Source: Bacteroidales bacterium Bact_20 (GTDB lineage: Bacteria; Bacteroidota; Bacteroidia; Bacteroidales; DTU049). From it: a stretch of DNA of 9,039 nt. The notes beneath the pieces are model-generated. The model saw only the letters and a program-made list of their open reading frames with translations, searched no databases and was not told the DNA's origin. The number at the start of each line of letters is the position of its first letter. The stretch's first letter is position 1. Made by a program: the position numbers and the translations under genes. The stretch lies in NCBI GenBank assembly GCA_001603615.1, contig LUZL01000192.1:1-9039 (forward strand). The letters run 5' to 3'. Positions 1-6,596 of this stretch are shown here, piece by piece.

Positions 1-577
1 ATTCTAAGTAATAGTATAAAGCTTTCTTGGCTTGAGTACCGATAGGAACATATCGCTCTTTATCACCTTTACCGATTACTCTCAAGATAGACTCATCGGA
101 GAAATAGTCCATGATTTTTAAGTTAATAAGTTCACTAACTCTCAACCCGCAACCATATAAAACCTCAATAATAGCTTTATTGCGATGTCCTTCAAATTTA
201 CTTAAATCAATACTAGATAAGATTTGTTCTATTTCTTCAATTGATAAAATTTCAGGTAATTTTCTTGTAAGTTTAGGTGTATCTAATTGCTCAGCAGGAT
301 TTTCTTCTATGATTTCTTCCTCTTGCAAAAATTTATAAAAAGCTCTAATGCCAGAAATTATACGAGCTAAAGAGCTACTTTCTAAACCTAATTCTGATAA
401 GAAACTTACAAATTGCTCTAAATCCTGCAAATTAGCAGAAATAAAAGATTTATCAATATCTTTAAAGTAATTGATTAATTTGCTGACATCTCTCAAGTAT
501 GCATCTATAGTATTATTACTATTATGTTTATCTAATAGTAAATATCTATGAAAGCCTTTTAGATATTCATTTTCCAT
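1..577 (-). CDS. xerD: Tyrosine recombinase XerD-like, N-terminal 192 residues (runs off left edge)
   Basis: A frame open from the ATG at 577 to the window edge encodes the first 192 residues of a tyrosine recombinase. The N-terminal SAM-like DNA-binding domain spans about residues 1-90, with TIDAYLRDVSKL near residue 23 and a helix ending in RAFYKFLQEEE near residue 78, both typical of XerC/XerD. The catalytic domain begins at about residue 108 and shows the first catalytic Arg in YGCGLRVSEL (Arg146) and the beta-hairpin Lys in GKGDKER (Lys170). The HxxR, second His and nucleophilic Tyr lie outside the window, so catalytic integrity cannot be checked. XerC/XerD resolve chromosome dimers at dif; XerD is preferred over XerC or a phage integrase because the start and the GKGDKERYVPIG segment resemble XerD and no phage genes are nearby. 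Upstream there is only an imperfect promoter-like box and AT-rich sequence. Confidence 0.88.
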   Translation of the reverse strand, partial: MENEYLKGFHRYLLLDKHNSNNTIDAYLRDVSKLINYFKDIDKSFISANLQDLEQFVSFLSELGLESSSLARIISGIRAFYKFLQEEEIIEENPAEQLDTPKLTRKLPEILSIEEIEQILSSIDLSKFEGHRNKAIIEVLYGCGLRVSELINLKIMDYFSDESILRVIGKGDKERYVPIGTQAKKALYYYLE

Positions 578-772
578 TAAATAATTGCAAAGTATTAAAA
601 TATGTATAAAATTAAAAAATAATTCTGATAAGTAAAAAATAAATAGTTAGATCAAATGTGGAATAAAATGAATGTAATAATAAAGTTAGTAAAAAAAGTA
701 TATTTACATCAGATATATTTGTCTTTTAGCTATATATAGTCAATAAAAGAAAAATATAAAAAACATTGATTC

Positions 773-1849
773 TTATTTGGCGAATTCTTGTTCTACTTCT
801 TTAATTATTTCATCATCTACTAAAATCCTGCCGCAATATTCGCAGATTAATATTTTTTTATGTAATTTTATTTCTAATTGGCGTTGAGGAGGAATATTAT
901 TGAAGCAGCCACCACAAGCATTTCTAACAATACCTACAACAGCTAGTCCATTAGATACACCGCTACGTATCCTAGAATAAGCTTTTAAATATCGTTCTTC
1001 TACTTGTTTCATAGACTTATCTAAGAGATTATTTAGTATTTTTTCTTCTTCTTCAGTTTCTTTAATTATTTCATTTAGTTCATTTTTTTTATCACTTAGA
1101 ATAGCTATCTTTTCATCAATTTGTTCTTGTGATTCAAGTAAAAGTTGTTGTTTAATATTTATTTTTTCTTGATTTTCTCTTATTCTTCTTTCAGCTAATT
1201 GAATATCTAGTTCTAAGTTTTCGATTTCTTTGGTTAGAGCTTCATATTCTCTATTATTTCTAACCTGATATTGTTGTTCTTTTCTATGTTTAATATTATC
1301 AGTAAGTTCAGAGATCTTAATTTTTTGATATTTTATATTATCTTCTAATTTTTCTATATCTTCTTTGATCTTTCCCATTCTAGTTTTTAATCCTTCTATC
1401 TCATCTTCCATATCTTGCACTTCAGCAGGTAATTCACCACGAATTATTCGTATTTTATCTAGTTGAGAGTGAATATATTGTAGCCTATAAAGAGATTTTA
1501 ATTTTTCAACGACGAGATTTTCTAAACTATCTGATTCTTCATCTTTAATAATAGGAGTAGTAATTAATTTTTCTTTACCAGCAATACTAGATTTTTTTTG
1601 AGTTTCTTTTGTTTCATCAGAAGTTTTTTTGCTAATTTTTTCAGTATTTTCTTTAGTTTTAGAAGATTTTTTTTCTACAGTTTTAGTAGTTTCATTTTTT
1701 GTAGTAATATCTTTAGAAGTTTTTTTAGTATTATTAGTGGATTTTGGAGAAGTATCCTTATCTGCTACTGTTTTTTTAGTATTTTCTTTAGAATCAATTG
1801 TTTTTTTGGTTGTAGTAGTATTTTTTTTATTTTCTTGTTTTTTTGCCAT
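773..1849 (-). CDS. C4-type zinc-ribbon coiled-coil protein (DUF164-like) with Lys/Thr/Ser-rich N-terminal extension
   Basis: This 358-residue protein has three parts. Residues 1 to about 105 are a low-complexity tail made almost only of Lys, Thr, Ser, Glu, Asn and Asp. Residues about 108-295 form a long charged coiled coil containing the family signature VRNNREYEALTKEIE near residue 196. Residues 310-345 form a C4 zinc ribbon, with cysteine pairs CGGC (312/315) and CEYC (336/339). This is the architecture of the zf-RING_7/DUF164 family, commonly annotated only as zinc-ribbon protein; a nucleic-acid or translation-related role is proposed for relatives but not shown by this sequence. It follows the Nif3-like gene after 11 nt, a pairing common in Bacteroidota, so the two are probably co-transcribed. 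The tail makes it about 100 residues longer than I expect for the family. The T-rich plus strand opposite the tail carries several 6-8 nt homopolymer runs. Confidence 0.85.
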   Translation of the reverse strand: MAKKQENKKNTTTTKKTIDSKENTKKTVADKDTSPKSTNNTKKTSKDITTKNETTKTVEKKSSKTKENTEKISKKTSDETKETQKKSSIAGKEKLITTPIIKDEESDSLENLVVEKLKSLYRLQYIHSQLDKIRIIRGELPAEVQDMEDEIEGLKTRMGKIKEDIEKLEDNIKYQKIKISELTDNIKHRKEQQYQVRNNREYEALTKEIENLELDIQLAERRIRENQEKINIKQQLLLESQEQIDEKIAILSDKKNELNEIIKETEEEEKILNNLLDKSMKQVEERYLKAYSRIRSGVSNGLAVVGIVRNACGGCFNNIPPQRQLEIKLHKKILICEYCGRILVDDEIIKEVEQEFAK

Positions 1850-1860
1850 AATTACTTATA

Positions 1861-2955
1861 TTAAAAATATTTTATAAACGAATTAGATTTTTCAAATTTT
1901 TGAATTGCAAAATTAGGAAATTTTTTTAATAAAAAATCATACATTTTTTCTATAAAAATAATTTCTGATTCATAATGCCCTATATCAGCCATTAAAATTT
2001 TATTTGTAGCATTTTGGAAATCGTGATATTTGATATCTGCAGTTAAAAAAGCATCTGCATTCTGAGCAATAGCTACACTTAATAGCTCTGCTGCAGAGCC
2101 AGTGCATATGGCAACTTTGCTAATTTTTTTATTGTCTATATGACTATATCTTATAAATGGTAAGGGGAAAATATTTTTTAAATAAGATAAAAATTCATCT
2201 AAATCCATAACTCTTTTTAGCTCGCCTATAGCCCCTAAACCTATCTGAGGATGTACATTATCTAATGGATAAATATCATAAGCCACCTCTTCGTAAGGAT
2301 GATTGCTTAGCAATGCTGAAATAATATCATTCGTTAACCATTTAGGAAAAATAGTTTCTATCCTTGTCTCTGGTTCGTAATGTAATTGACCTTTTTTGCC
2401 TACAAAGGGATTTGTGTTTTCCCCTGCTCTGAATGTACCTGTACCCTGAATGTTATAGCTACAACTATCATAATTACCTATTACTCCAGCACCAGCTTCA
2501 AATAATGCTTCTCTTACTTTGTCTGCATAATCGTGCGGACAGAAAGTTACTAATTTGTACAAAAGATTTGTTTCTGGTTTTAGAATTTTGATATTTTGTA
2601 AGTTCATTTTCTCAGCTACTGCCATATTTAATCCATATTGCGATTTATCCATAGGTGTATGGCAGGTATAAATATTTAAATTATTTTTTATAATTAATTG
2701 TAATTGATCATAAATATCATTACCAGCAACTATTTTTTTAATATTATGAAAAATAAAAGGATGATGAGTTATCACCAAATTACATTTTTGATTTATAGCT
2801 TCATTAATTACTGCAATATTTAGATCTAGAGCTAATAAAATACCAGTAATATCAGCATCTAAATCACCTACTATTAATCCAGAATTATCGTAAGATTCTT
2901 GAATATATAGTGGATAGACAGATTCCACTTCATTAATTATATATTTTAATTTCAT
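1861..2955 (-). CDS. Nif3-like dinuclear metal centre protein (YbgI/YqfO type with PII-like insertion)
   Basis: The product is 364 residues from the ATG at 2955. It begins with the family hallmark MKLKYIINEVESVYPLYIQE followed by YDNSGLIVGD. Predicted metal ligands are visible: the His pair in THHPF (64/65), Asp103 in HTPMD, and His327 and Glu331 in GHYESE, matching the ligands of YbgI-type proteins. Residues about 130-235 form the PII/CutA-like insertion of the long YqfO subtype (NHPYEEVAYDIYPL near residue 218). Family members are hexameric rings; the biological reaction is not settled, with GTP cyclohydrolase-like and metal-chaperone roles suggested. A longer reading from a TTG at 2976 is rejected because that TTG is the end of a TAATTTTG promoter box and the homology begins at the ATG. 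The zinc-ribbon gene lies 11 nt downstream; the tRNA-Ser gene lies upstream. Confidence 0.92.
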   Translation of the reverse strand: MKLKYIINEVESVYPLYIQESYDNSGLIVGDLDADITGILLALDLNIAVINEAINQKCNLVITHHPFIFHNIKKIVAGNDIYDQLQLIIKNNLNIYTCHTPMDKSQYGLNMAVAEKMNLQNIKILKPETNLLYKLVTFCPHDYADKVREALFEAGAGVIGNYDSCSYNIQGTGTFRAGENTNPFVGKKGQLHYEPETRIETIFPKWLTNDIISALLSNHPYEEVAYDIYPLDNVHPQIGLGAIGELKRVMDLDEFLSYLKNIFPLPFIRYSHIDNKKISKVAICTGSAAELLSVAIAQNADAFLTADIKYHDFQNATNKILMADIGHYESEIIFIEKMYDFLLKKFPNFAIQKFEKSNSFIKYF

Positions 2956-2973
2956 ATTAATAATATTTAAAAA

Positions 2974-2981
2974 CAAAATTA
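2974..2981 (-). promoter_or_regulatory. Promoter -7 box for the Nif3-like operon
   Basis: Read on the minus strand this is TAATTTTG, an exact match to the Bacteroidota -7 consensus TAnnTTTG. Its final G is 19 nt from the A of the ATG at 2955, implying a leader of only about 10-12 nt. No well-spaced -33 TTTG is seen; a TTTG at 2994-2997 is only 12 nt away, too close. Confidence 0.45.
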
Positions 2982-3042
2982 AATAGAAAAGGACAAATCA
3001 GGTAAAAGAAAATTTATTGAAAATAAGATAGTTGATAAAAAT

Positions 3043-3136
<94 letters not shown>

Positions 3137-3148
3137 GTAAATTTTTTG

Positions 3149-3179
3149 CAAATTTACAATAAAATTTTAATTAAACAAT
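3149..3179 (-). promoter_or_regulatory. Promoter of tRNA-Ser (-33 ATTG, -7 TAAATTTG)
   Basis: On the minus strand the -7 box TAAATTTG (3149-3156) matches TAnnTTTG exactly, and ATTG (3176-3179) sits 19 nt upstream, a 3-of-4 match to the -33 TTTG at the expected spacing. The -7 box ends 13 nt before the mature tRNA 5' end. This is the best-formed two-part promoter in the window. Confidence 0.6.
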
Positions 3180-3188
3180 ATTATTTTA

Positions 3189-3626
3189 TTAATTTTTTAT
3201 CGGTTTGTAATGCAATTGTGTATTGTAATCTTTTATTAAGAGCACTATTTCATTATAATTAGTTTCTTTTAGAGGTTTTAAATCATAAGTGAGAGTCATA
3301 CTTACTTGCTTTTTGCCAGTAGGTAAATTATCTGTAATGGGTTGTAAAACTAAAACTGCTTTTGGTGGTAATGATTTCATCAATGCTCCATTCCATACTA
3401 AAGTAAATTCTGGTATATTTTTATTGCCAGTAAATGATATTTTAATTTTCAAAATATCATTCTCAATCCAAGCATTTTCAATTTTAAAAAAAGGTTTATA
3501 GTCTGCCATTTCCATGGTATTAGACTTAATCACTTCTTTATTATTTTGCTCCATTTCAACAATTTTTTGAGCTTTGCAAGAAACAAATAATATTATTAGC
3601 AGATTAAAATACAATATTTTTTTCAT
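3189..3626 (-). CDS. Small putative lipoprotein of unknown function
   Basis: The product is 145 residues from the ATG at 3626. Residues 1-17 form a short lipoprotein signal: MKK, a hydrophobic stretch of about 12 residues, then FVSC with Cys17 as the predicted lipidated residue, directly followed by KAQ. The position -3 residue is Phe, slightly off the strict lipobox but seen in Bacteroidota lipoproteins. The mature part alternates hydrophobic and polar residues in about six predicted beta strands (for example LKIKISFTG near 59 and EFTLVWNG near 73), suggesting a small beta-sandwich. I recognise no family. It is probably periplasmic or outer-membrane anchored. A longer reading from the TTG at 3644 is rejected because that codon belongs to the TAATTTTG promoter box and would put charged residues before the signal. 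It stands alone, upstream of tRNA-Ser and divergent from the transposase-like gene. Confidence 0.7.
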   Translation of the reverse strand: MKKILYFNLLIILFVSCKAQKIVEMEQNNKEVIKSNTMEMADYKPFFKIENAWIENDILKIKISFTGNKNIPEFTLVWNGALMKSLPPKAVLVLQPITDNLPTGKKQVSMTLTYDLKPLKETNYNEIVLLIKDYNTQLHYKPIKN

Positions 3627-3641
3627 TTTTCTATTTTTGTT

Positions 3642-3649
3642 CAAAATTA
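3642..3649 (-). promoter_or_regulatory. Promoter -7 box for the lipoprotein gene
   Basis: On the minus strand this is TAATTTTG, an exact TAnnTTTG match. Its last base is 16 nt from the A of the ATG at 3626. No -33 TTTG is seen at 19-21 nt spacing. Confidence 0.45.
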
Positions 3650-3812
3650 TAATAATTATTTTAATTAGAGAATAATTTCCTGGAATAGATAATATGCAGA
3701 TGCATAAGGTAAGTCATAAGTAATTTTTACTTTAAGCTGAATTTGGGAGAAGAGAACGTTATTAAATAATAAGGGAAGATAAAAGGGGAAAGGGATGAGA
3801 GAAGGGTTGGAA

Positions 3813-3862
3813 TAGAGAGTTAAGAAAAAAATTTGTAAAAAATTTTTTTTCTTAACTCTCTA
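3813..3862. repeat. 19-bp perfect inverted repeat (hairpin) beside the IS-like unit
   Basis: Bases 3813-3831 are perfectly complementary to 3844-3862, with a 12-nt centre. The outer 11 bp read AGAGAGTTAAG; the inner part is an A run facing a T run. It lies between two divergent genes, and no T run follows the stem on either strand, so it does not look like an ordinary intrinsic terminator. It may be a remnant end of a mobile element, a protein-binding site or a cruciform; the sequence alone does not decide. Confidence 0.75.
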
Positions 3863-3874
3863 ACAAACACAAAT

Positions 3875-3891
3875 GTTTAAGTTTTAGTATT
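3875..3891 (+). repeat. Left terminal inverted repeat candidate
   Basis: GTTTAAGTTTTAGTATT. Its partner at 4921-4937 differs by one base in inverted orientation. The left copy lies 13 nt upstream of the transposase -7 box. Confidence 0.5.
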
Positions 3892-3903
3892 CAATATTTT
3901 TAT

Positions 3904-3911
3904 TATTTTTG
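3904..3911 (+). promoter_or_regulatory. Promoter -7 box for the transposase-like gene
   Basis: TATTTTTG is an exact TAnnTTTG match whose final G is 17 nt before the ATG at 3928. It lies inside the inverted repeats, so the gene would carry its own promoter. Confidence 0.4.
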
Positions 3912-3927
3912 TAAAAAAATAAATTTT

Positions 3928-4917
3928 ATGGAATATTCATCCGAAATCATTGCAGATATGCTGGCTCTCACCAAAGAAGGTAAACGCGAATTTTTAGATA
4001 ATCTCTATAAATTTCTTACTGATAATAGACTTACAGCATTAGATTATCAAAGAATCAAGATTCTAACTACTGCTCCCATATGTCCTAGATGTAAATGCGA
4101 ACATGTCATCAAAGCAGGTGTTCGCAATGGCAGACAAATCTATAAATGTAAATATTGCAAATACCAATTTAGAGAAACTGCTAAATCATTTGTTTATTAT
4201 TCTCACAAATACTATCTTTTTATGGATTACTTAAAATGTATGCTTGAGGGCAAGAGCTTGAGAGCTTGTGCTAGAGAAGTTGGTATCAGCCTACCAACAA
4301 GTTTCAGATGGAGACATAAGATTTTATCTGCTATACAAGGATTAGAAGGAGGAATTAGTTTTTCTGGTATCATAGAAGCAGATGAGCTATTAATGGAATA
4401 TTCAGAGAAAGGACGTAGATTCAAAAGTTTAGAAGAGAAAGAGAAAGCAATGAAGACTGTACATCCTAATGTAGCAGTGTTAGTCATAACAGATAGAGAA
4501 GGTAATTTACTTTTCAAACATACTGGTGAAAAAAGAGTACAAAACGAACAGATAAAAGAAGAATTGAAAAGAAGAACATCTGAGAATAATTTGATATGTA
4601 TCAAACCAAACGAAGAGTTCAAAAAGGCAGTATCAGAATCGGCAACTAAAAAGGTATTAGTGAGAAAGCAAACTAAAGGGTTGGCAGTGTATAGCACACA
4701 AGTAGCAGAGAAAAAGATTAAAGGATTACACATTTGGATGAGTAAGTTCAGAGGAGTTGCTACGAAGTATTTGCAGAATTACCTAATGTGGTTTGTAGTG
4801 ATGAATAAGTACTTAAAAGATGAGGTAGTGTCAGATATAGGGCGCTTATTGAATCTGTCATCGCACGATAGATGGGCATGGGAACGGTATTTAAGATTGA
4901 TGAAGTTAAAATATTAA
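3928..4917 (+). CDS. IS1595/ISXO2-like transposase-family protein with an apparently altered catalytic core
   Basis: This 329-residue protein has the domain order of IS1595-family transposases. An N-terminal helix region precedes a C4 zinc ribbon (CPRC at 52-55, CKYC at 74-77, then FRET). A helix-turn-helix follows with the family signature MLEGKSLRACAREVGISLPTS (split: MLEGKSLRACARE, VGISLPTSFRWRHKIL, about 105-134). The DDE-like domain starts at FSGIIEADE with the first acidic residue Asp152, and ends with the strongly conserved WMSKFRGVATKYLQNYL (270-286). Between these, the position where family members I recall carry a second Asp (T/S-D-G/S) reads ICIKPNEEF (Lys226), and the HIQNVN...LK segment reads STQVAE...LH, so the second Asp, the Asn and a Lys appear replaced. 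The frame is intact and G+C looks higher than in its neighbours, suggesting acquisition. It may be an inactive but retained copy; the alignment is from memory. Confidence 0.82.
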   Translation: MEYSSEIIADMLALTKEGKREFLDNLYKFLTDNRLTALDYQRIKILTTAPICPRCKCEHVIKAGVRNGRQIYKCKYCKYQFRETAKSFVYYSHKYYLFMDYLKCMLEGKSLRACAREVGISLPTSFRWRHKILSAIQGLEGGISFSGIIEADELLMEYSEKGRRFKSLEEKEKAMKTVHPNVAVLVITDREGNLLFKHTGEKRVQNEQIKEELKRRTSENNLICIKPNEEFKKAVSESATKKVLVRKQTKGLAVYSTQVAEKKIKGLHIWMSKFRGVATKYLQNYLMWFVVMNKYLKDEVVSDIGRLLNLSSHDRWAWERYLRLMKLKY

Positions 4918-4920
4918 TGT

Positions 4921-4937
4921 AATACTAAAAGTTAAAC
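4921..4937 (-). repeat. Right terminal inverted repeat candidate
   Basis: The reverse complement is GTTTAACTTTTAGTATT, matching the left repeat at 3875-3891 except for one G/C change at the seventh base. It begins 4 nt after the last base of the transposase stop codon. Confidence 0.5.
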
Positions 4938-5174
4938 AAAGAAAACTACTACTTAACAATTACCCTTTCATTCTTCAATTTCTTTATCTTTTTATTTCTT
5001 ATTTATACACCATCAATTATTCATTTTTTTCTAAAACCTTTATTTATAAAAAATTTTTTATTAGAGATTTTAGGGATAATAATAATTTATTTTAAACAAA
5101 ATAATTGATTTTAGTTTAAAAAGAAAATCAATATTAAAAATTATTTGCAATAAAATAAGAAAATAGGGTTAGGT

Positions 5175-5258
5175 TAGAGTATTTATACCTTTTGAGCTGA
5201 GATAGCTTACGAGTTTGTGAACACTAAGAATTGATTATGTAGTTTTATTAATACTTTA
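5175..5258 (+). ncRNA. Possible structured RNA, class unknown
   Basis: The island is less AT-rich than its surroundings. On the plus strand 5175-5183 pairs with 5250-5258 (9 bp including one G-U), enclosing a 6-bp hairpin, TGAGCT/AGCTTA with loop GAGAT (5193-5209, one G-U), and a possible 4-bp hairpin (5223-5226 with 5240-5243). Both G-U pairs would be C-A mismatches in the minus-strand transcript, favouring plus-strand RNA. It contains CTGAGA and GAAC in the order seen in TPP riboswitches, but lacks the conserved GCGTAGGGA region and has no plus-strand gene downstream. It could equally be a dispersed intergenic repeat. No promoter box was found. Confidence 0.2.
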
Positions 5259-5420
5259 CGGGTGTTACGACTTTTATTACTGTTATTTTCTTTTTTCAGT
5301 TTACAAAGAAAACTATATAAAAAATACATTTTTATTTATTTTAAACCAATGAGTAAAAGGTGATTTTATTATACTTTTAATCAAAAATAATTTTAACTTT
5401 ATGCCAATTCCAAATTATTT

Positions 5421-6596
5421 TTATGAACGTGGTGTAGGTGTCCAGATGCTGCTTTTAGTACCTTTTATCAATTTAATCCATCCTGTTAATGTAGCTAAGT
5501 TAGCTAAGTAAAAATGTGTGATAAATCTAAAGATTTTAACAATTTTTTTACGTGGATATATTATATATCTATCTATTAAGGCTACCAAAATGCTGAGTAT
5601 GGAAATACAAGCTATTAATATGTAAAGCCATTGCCCCGTAGTAGCTAAAATAATTGAAAATACAATAATAATTATTAGAAAAAATGGACCAAGCCAACGC
5701 AAAACTTTATGTGAAAAAAAACAAAAACTCAATGAGTTAAATTTAAATAGGAGGGAGGAGAAGATAAATAAATTTTGTATAGCACCAGTAGCGATGCGAA
5801 TTTTTCGTTTATATTCTATCTCCATTTCTATACTTGTCTTCTCGTAAACGATAGCCTGACTGGCAAAGATTCCCCAATATTTATTTTTTAAAATATTCAT
5901 ACATATATACAGATCATCCATTATCAATCTATCTTCAGGTATAGGAAAGAAAAGTTTTTTTCGTATAGCATAGCATCCTCCAAATGAACCCATGGATTTA
6001 CCCCAGATGCAGCCTTCATATTGTTTTATTTTTGATTCTAATGAAATATATTGTTGTTCAGGTAATGAGATACCATCTATGTTATCTTTTATATTTATTA
6101 TTTTACTATCTACAAATCCTATTTTGGGATTGCTAAAATGTATTACTAATTCTTTTATTGTTTGCGGAGTAAAAATAATATTAGCATCTGTTAATATTAT
6201 AATTTCGTTGCTTGCTTTAGGAATTAGTTTGTTGAGTATAGCGATTTTGCCTTGTCTCTCTGTGAAATAATATGGTTTAATGATATTATATTTCTCTGAC
6301 CATTCTCTCAATATAGCATTGGTATTATCGGTAGAATTATCTGATCCTATGAGTATTTCTATTTTGTCAAGAGGATAATCTCCTTCAATAATAGAGGATA
6401 ATTTGTCTGCTATCACCAACTCTTCATTATGTGCAGCTATTATTATAGATATATTTGGTGAGAAATCTTTGTCTGGTGCTATGCATTTAGGTTTTTTTAT
6501 TAAAGAATTAATACAAAATAATATAAGTGGATATAGTAAATAATTATAAATTAATAAAATAGCACTAATCCAAAAAATTATCTTGATAGCTAACAT
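5421..6596 (-). CDS. Membrane glycosyltransferase family 2 (IcaA/cellulose-synthase-like)
   Basis: The product is 391 residues. One N-terminal membrane helix (about 3-31) is followed by a cytosolic GT-A domain: NISIIIAAHNEE (48-59), GSDNSTDNT (84-92), RQGKIAILNK (114-123), TDAN (136-139, in the DxD-like position for nucleotide-sugar/metal binding), GSFGGCYAIRKK (203-214) and MDDLY with the candidate catalytic Asp (226-230). The usual QxxRW is replaced by RKIRIATGAIQN (264-275), a form seen in related GT2 enzymes. Two or three membrane helices lie at about 300-345, with another hydrophobic stretch near 355-375. The architecture fits a processive or lipid-linked transfer from a nucleotide sugar at the inner membrane; the actual sugar cannot be read. 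The ATG directly abuts the TAA of the upstream GT4 gene (no spacer), implying co-transcription and coupled translation. Confidence 0.88.
   Translation of the reverse strand: MLAIKIIFWISAILLIYNYLLYPLILFCINSLIKKPKCIAPDKDFSPNISIIIAAHNEELVIADKLSSIIEGDYPLDKIEILIGSDNSTDNTNAILREWSEKYNIIKPYYFTERQGKIAILNKLIPKASNEIIILTDANIIFTPQTIKELVIHFSNPKIGFVDSKIINIKDNIDGISLPEQQYISLESKIKQYEGCIWGKSMGSFGGCYAIRKKLFFPIPEDRLIMDDLYICMNILKNKYWGIFASQAIVYEKTSIEMEIEYKRKIRIATGAIQNLFIFSSLLFKFNSLSFCFFSHKVLRWLGPFFLIIIIVFSIILATTGQWLYILIACISILSILVALIDRYIIYPRKKIVKIFRFITHFYLANLATLTGWIKLIKGTKSSIWTPTPRS

Larger units (their letters stand above)
3875..4937 (+). mobile_element. IS1595-like insertion element, about 1063 bp (tentative boundaries)
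   Basis: The unit is bounded by a 17-bp inverted-repeat pair: GTTTAAGTTTTAGTATT at 3875-3891, and at 4921-4937 a sequence whose reverse complement is GTTTAACTTTTAGTATT, identical at 16 of 17 positions. Between them is a single transposase-like gene whose stop is 3 nt from the right repeat, a compact layout expected of an insertion sequence and a size usual for small IS1595 members. The flanking 8-mers (acacaaat and aaagaaaa) do not match, so no target duplication is seen. Either the insertion is old, the true ends lie further out, or the unit is no longer mobile. Confidence 0.5.
4918..5420. other. 503-nt convergent intergenic region
   Basis: This gap separates the ends of the transposase-like gene (+) and the GT2 gene (-). 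It contains the right inverted repeat (4921-4937), a pyrimidine-rich stretch (about 4960-5010), very AT-rich sequence, and a G+C-richer island at about 5163-5272 listed separately. A weak AT-rich hairpin pairs 5286-5293 with 5305-5312. I see no credible protein-coding frame: all frames are short and interrupted. No clear intrinsic terminator is visible for either flanking gene. Confidence 0.7.

Noticed and set aside
578..772. Terminator or small gene between xerD and the zinc-ribbon gene
   Set aside because: Only weak 5-6 bp AT-rich stems and no coding frame; an xerD promoter box is at best a 6-of-8 match.
1598..1877. Plus-strand Phe/Ser/Val-rich open frames opposite the zinc-ribbon gene
   Set aside because: They are the complement of the Lys/Thr-rich low-complexity tail; T runs create Phe codons. 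No homology signal and no separate promoter.
2994..2997. TTTG as -33 element of the Nif3 promoter
   Set aside because: Spacing to the -7 box is 12 nt, well short of the usual 19-21 nt.
4227..4733. Minus-strand 168-residue open frame
   Set aside because: It is antisense to the transposase-like gene, which has clear domain motifs on the plus strand.
3760..5000. Larger outer inverted repeat formed by the purine-rich left flank and pyrimidine-rich right flank of the IS-like unit
   Set aside because: Only short matches (AAGGGT and GTTAAG) align and at different spacings; composition alone explains the resemblance.
5191..5262. TPP riboswitch call
   Set aside because: CTGAGA and GAAC are present, but the conserved GCGTAGGGA-type segment is missing and no thiamine gene follows. 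Kept only as an unclassified structured-RNA candidate.
5992..6270. Plus-strand 92-residue open frame
   Set aside because: Antisense shadow of the GT2 gene over its conserved TDAN and GSFGG motifs.
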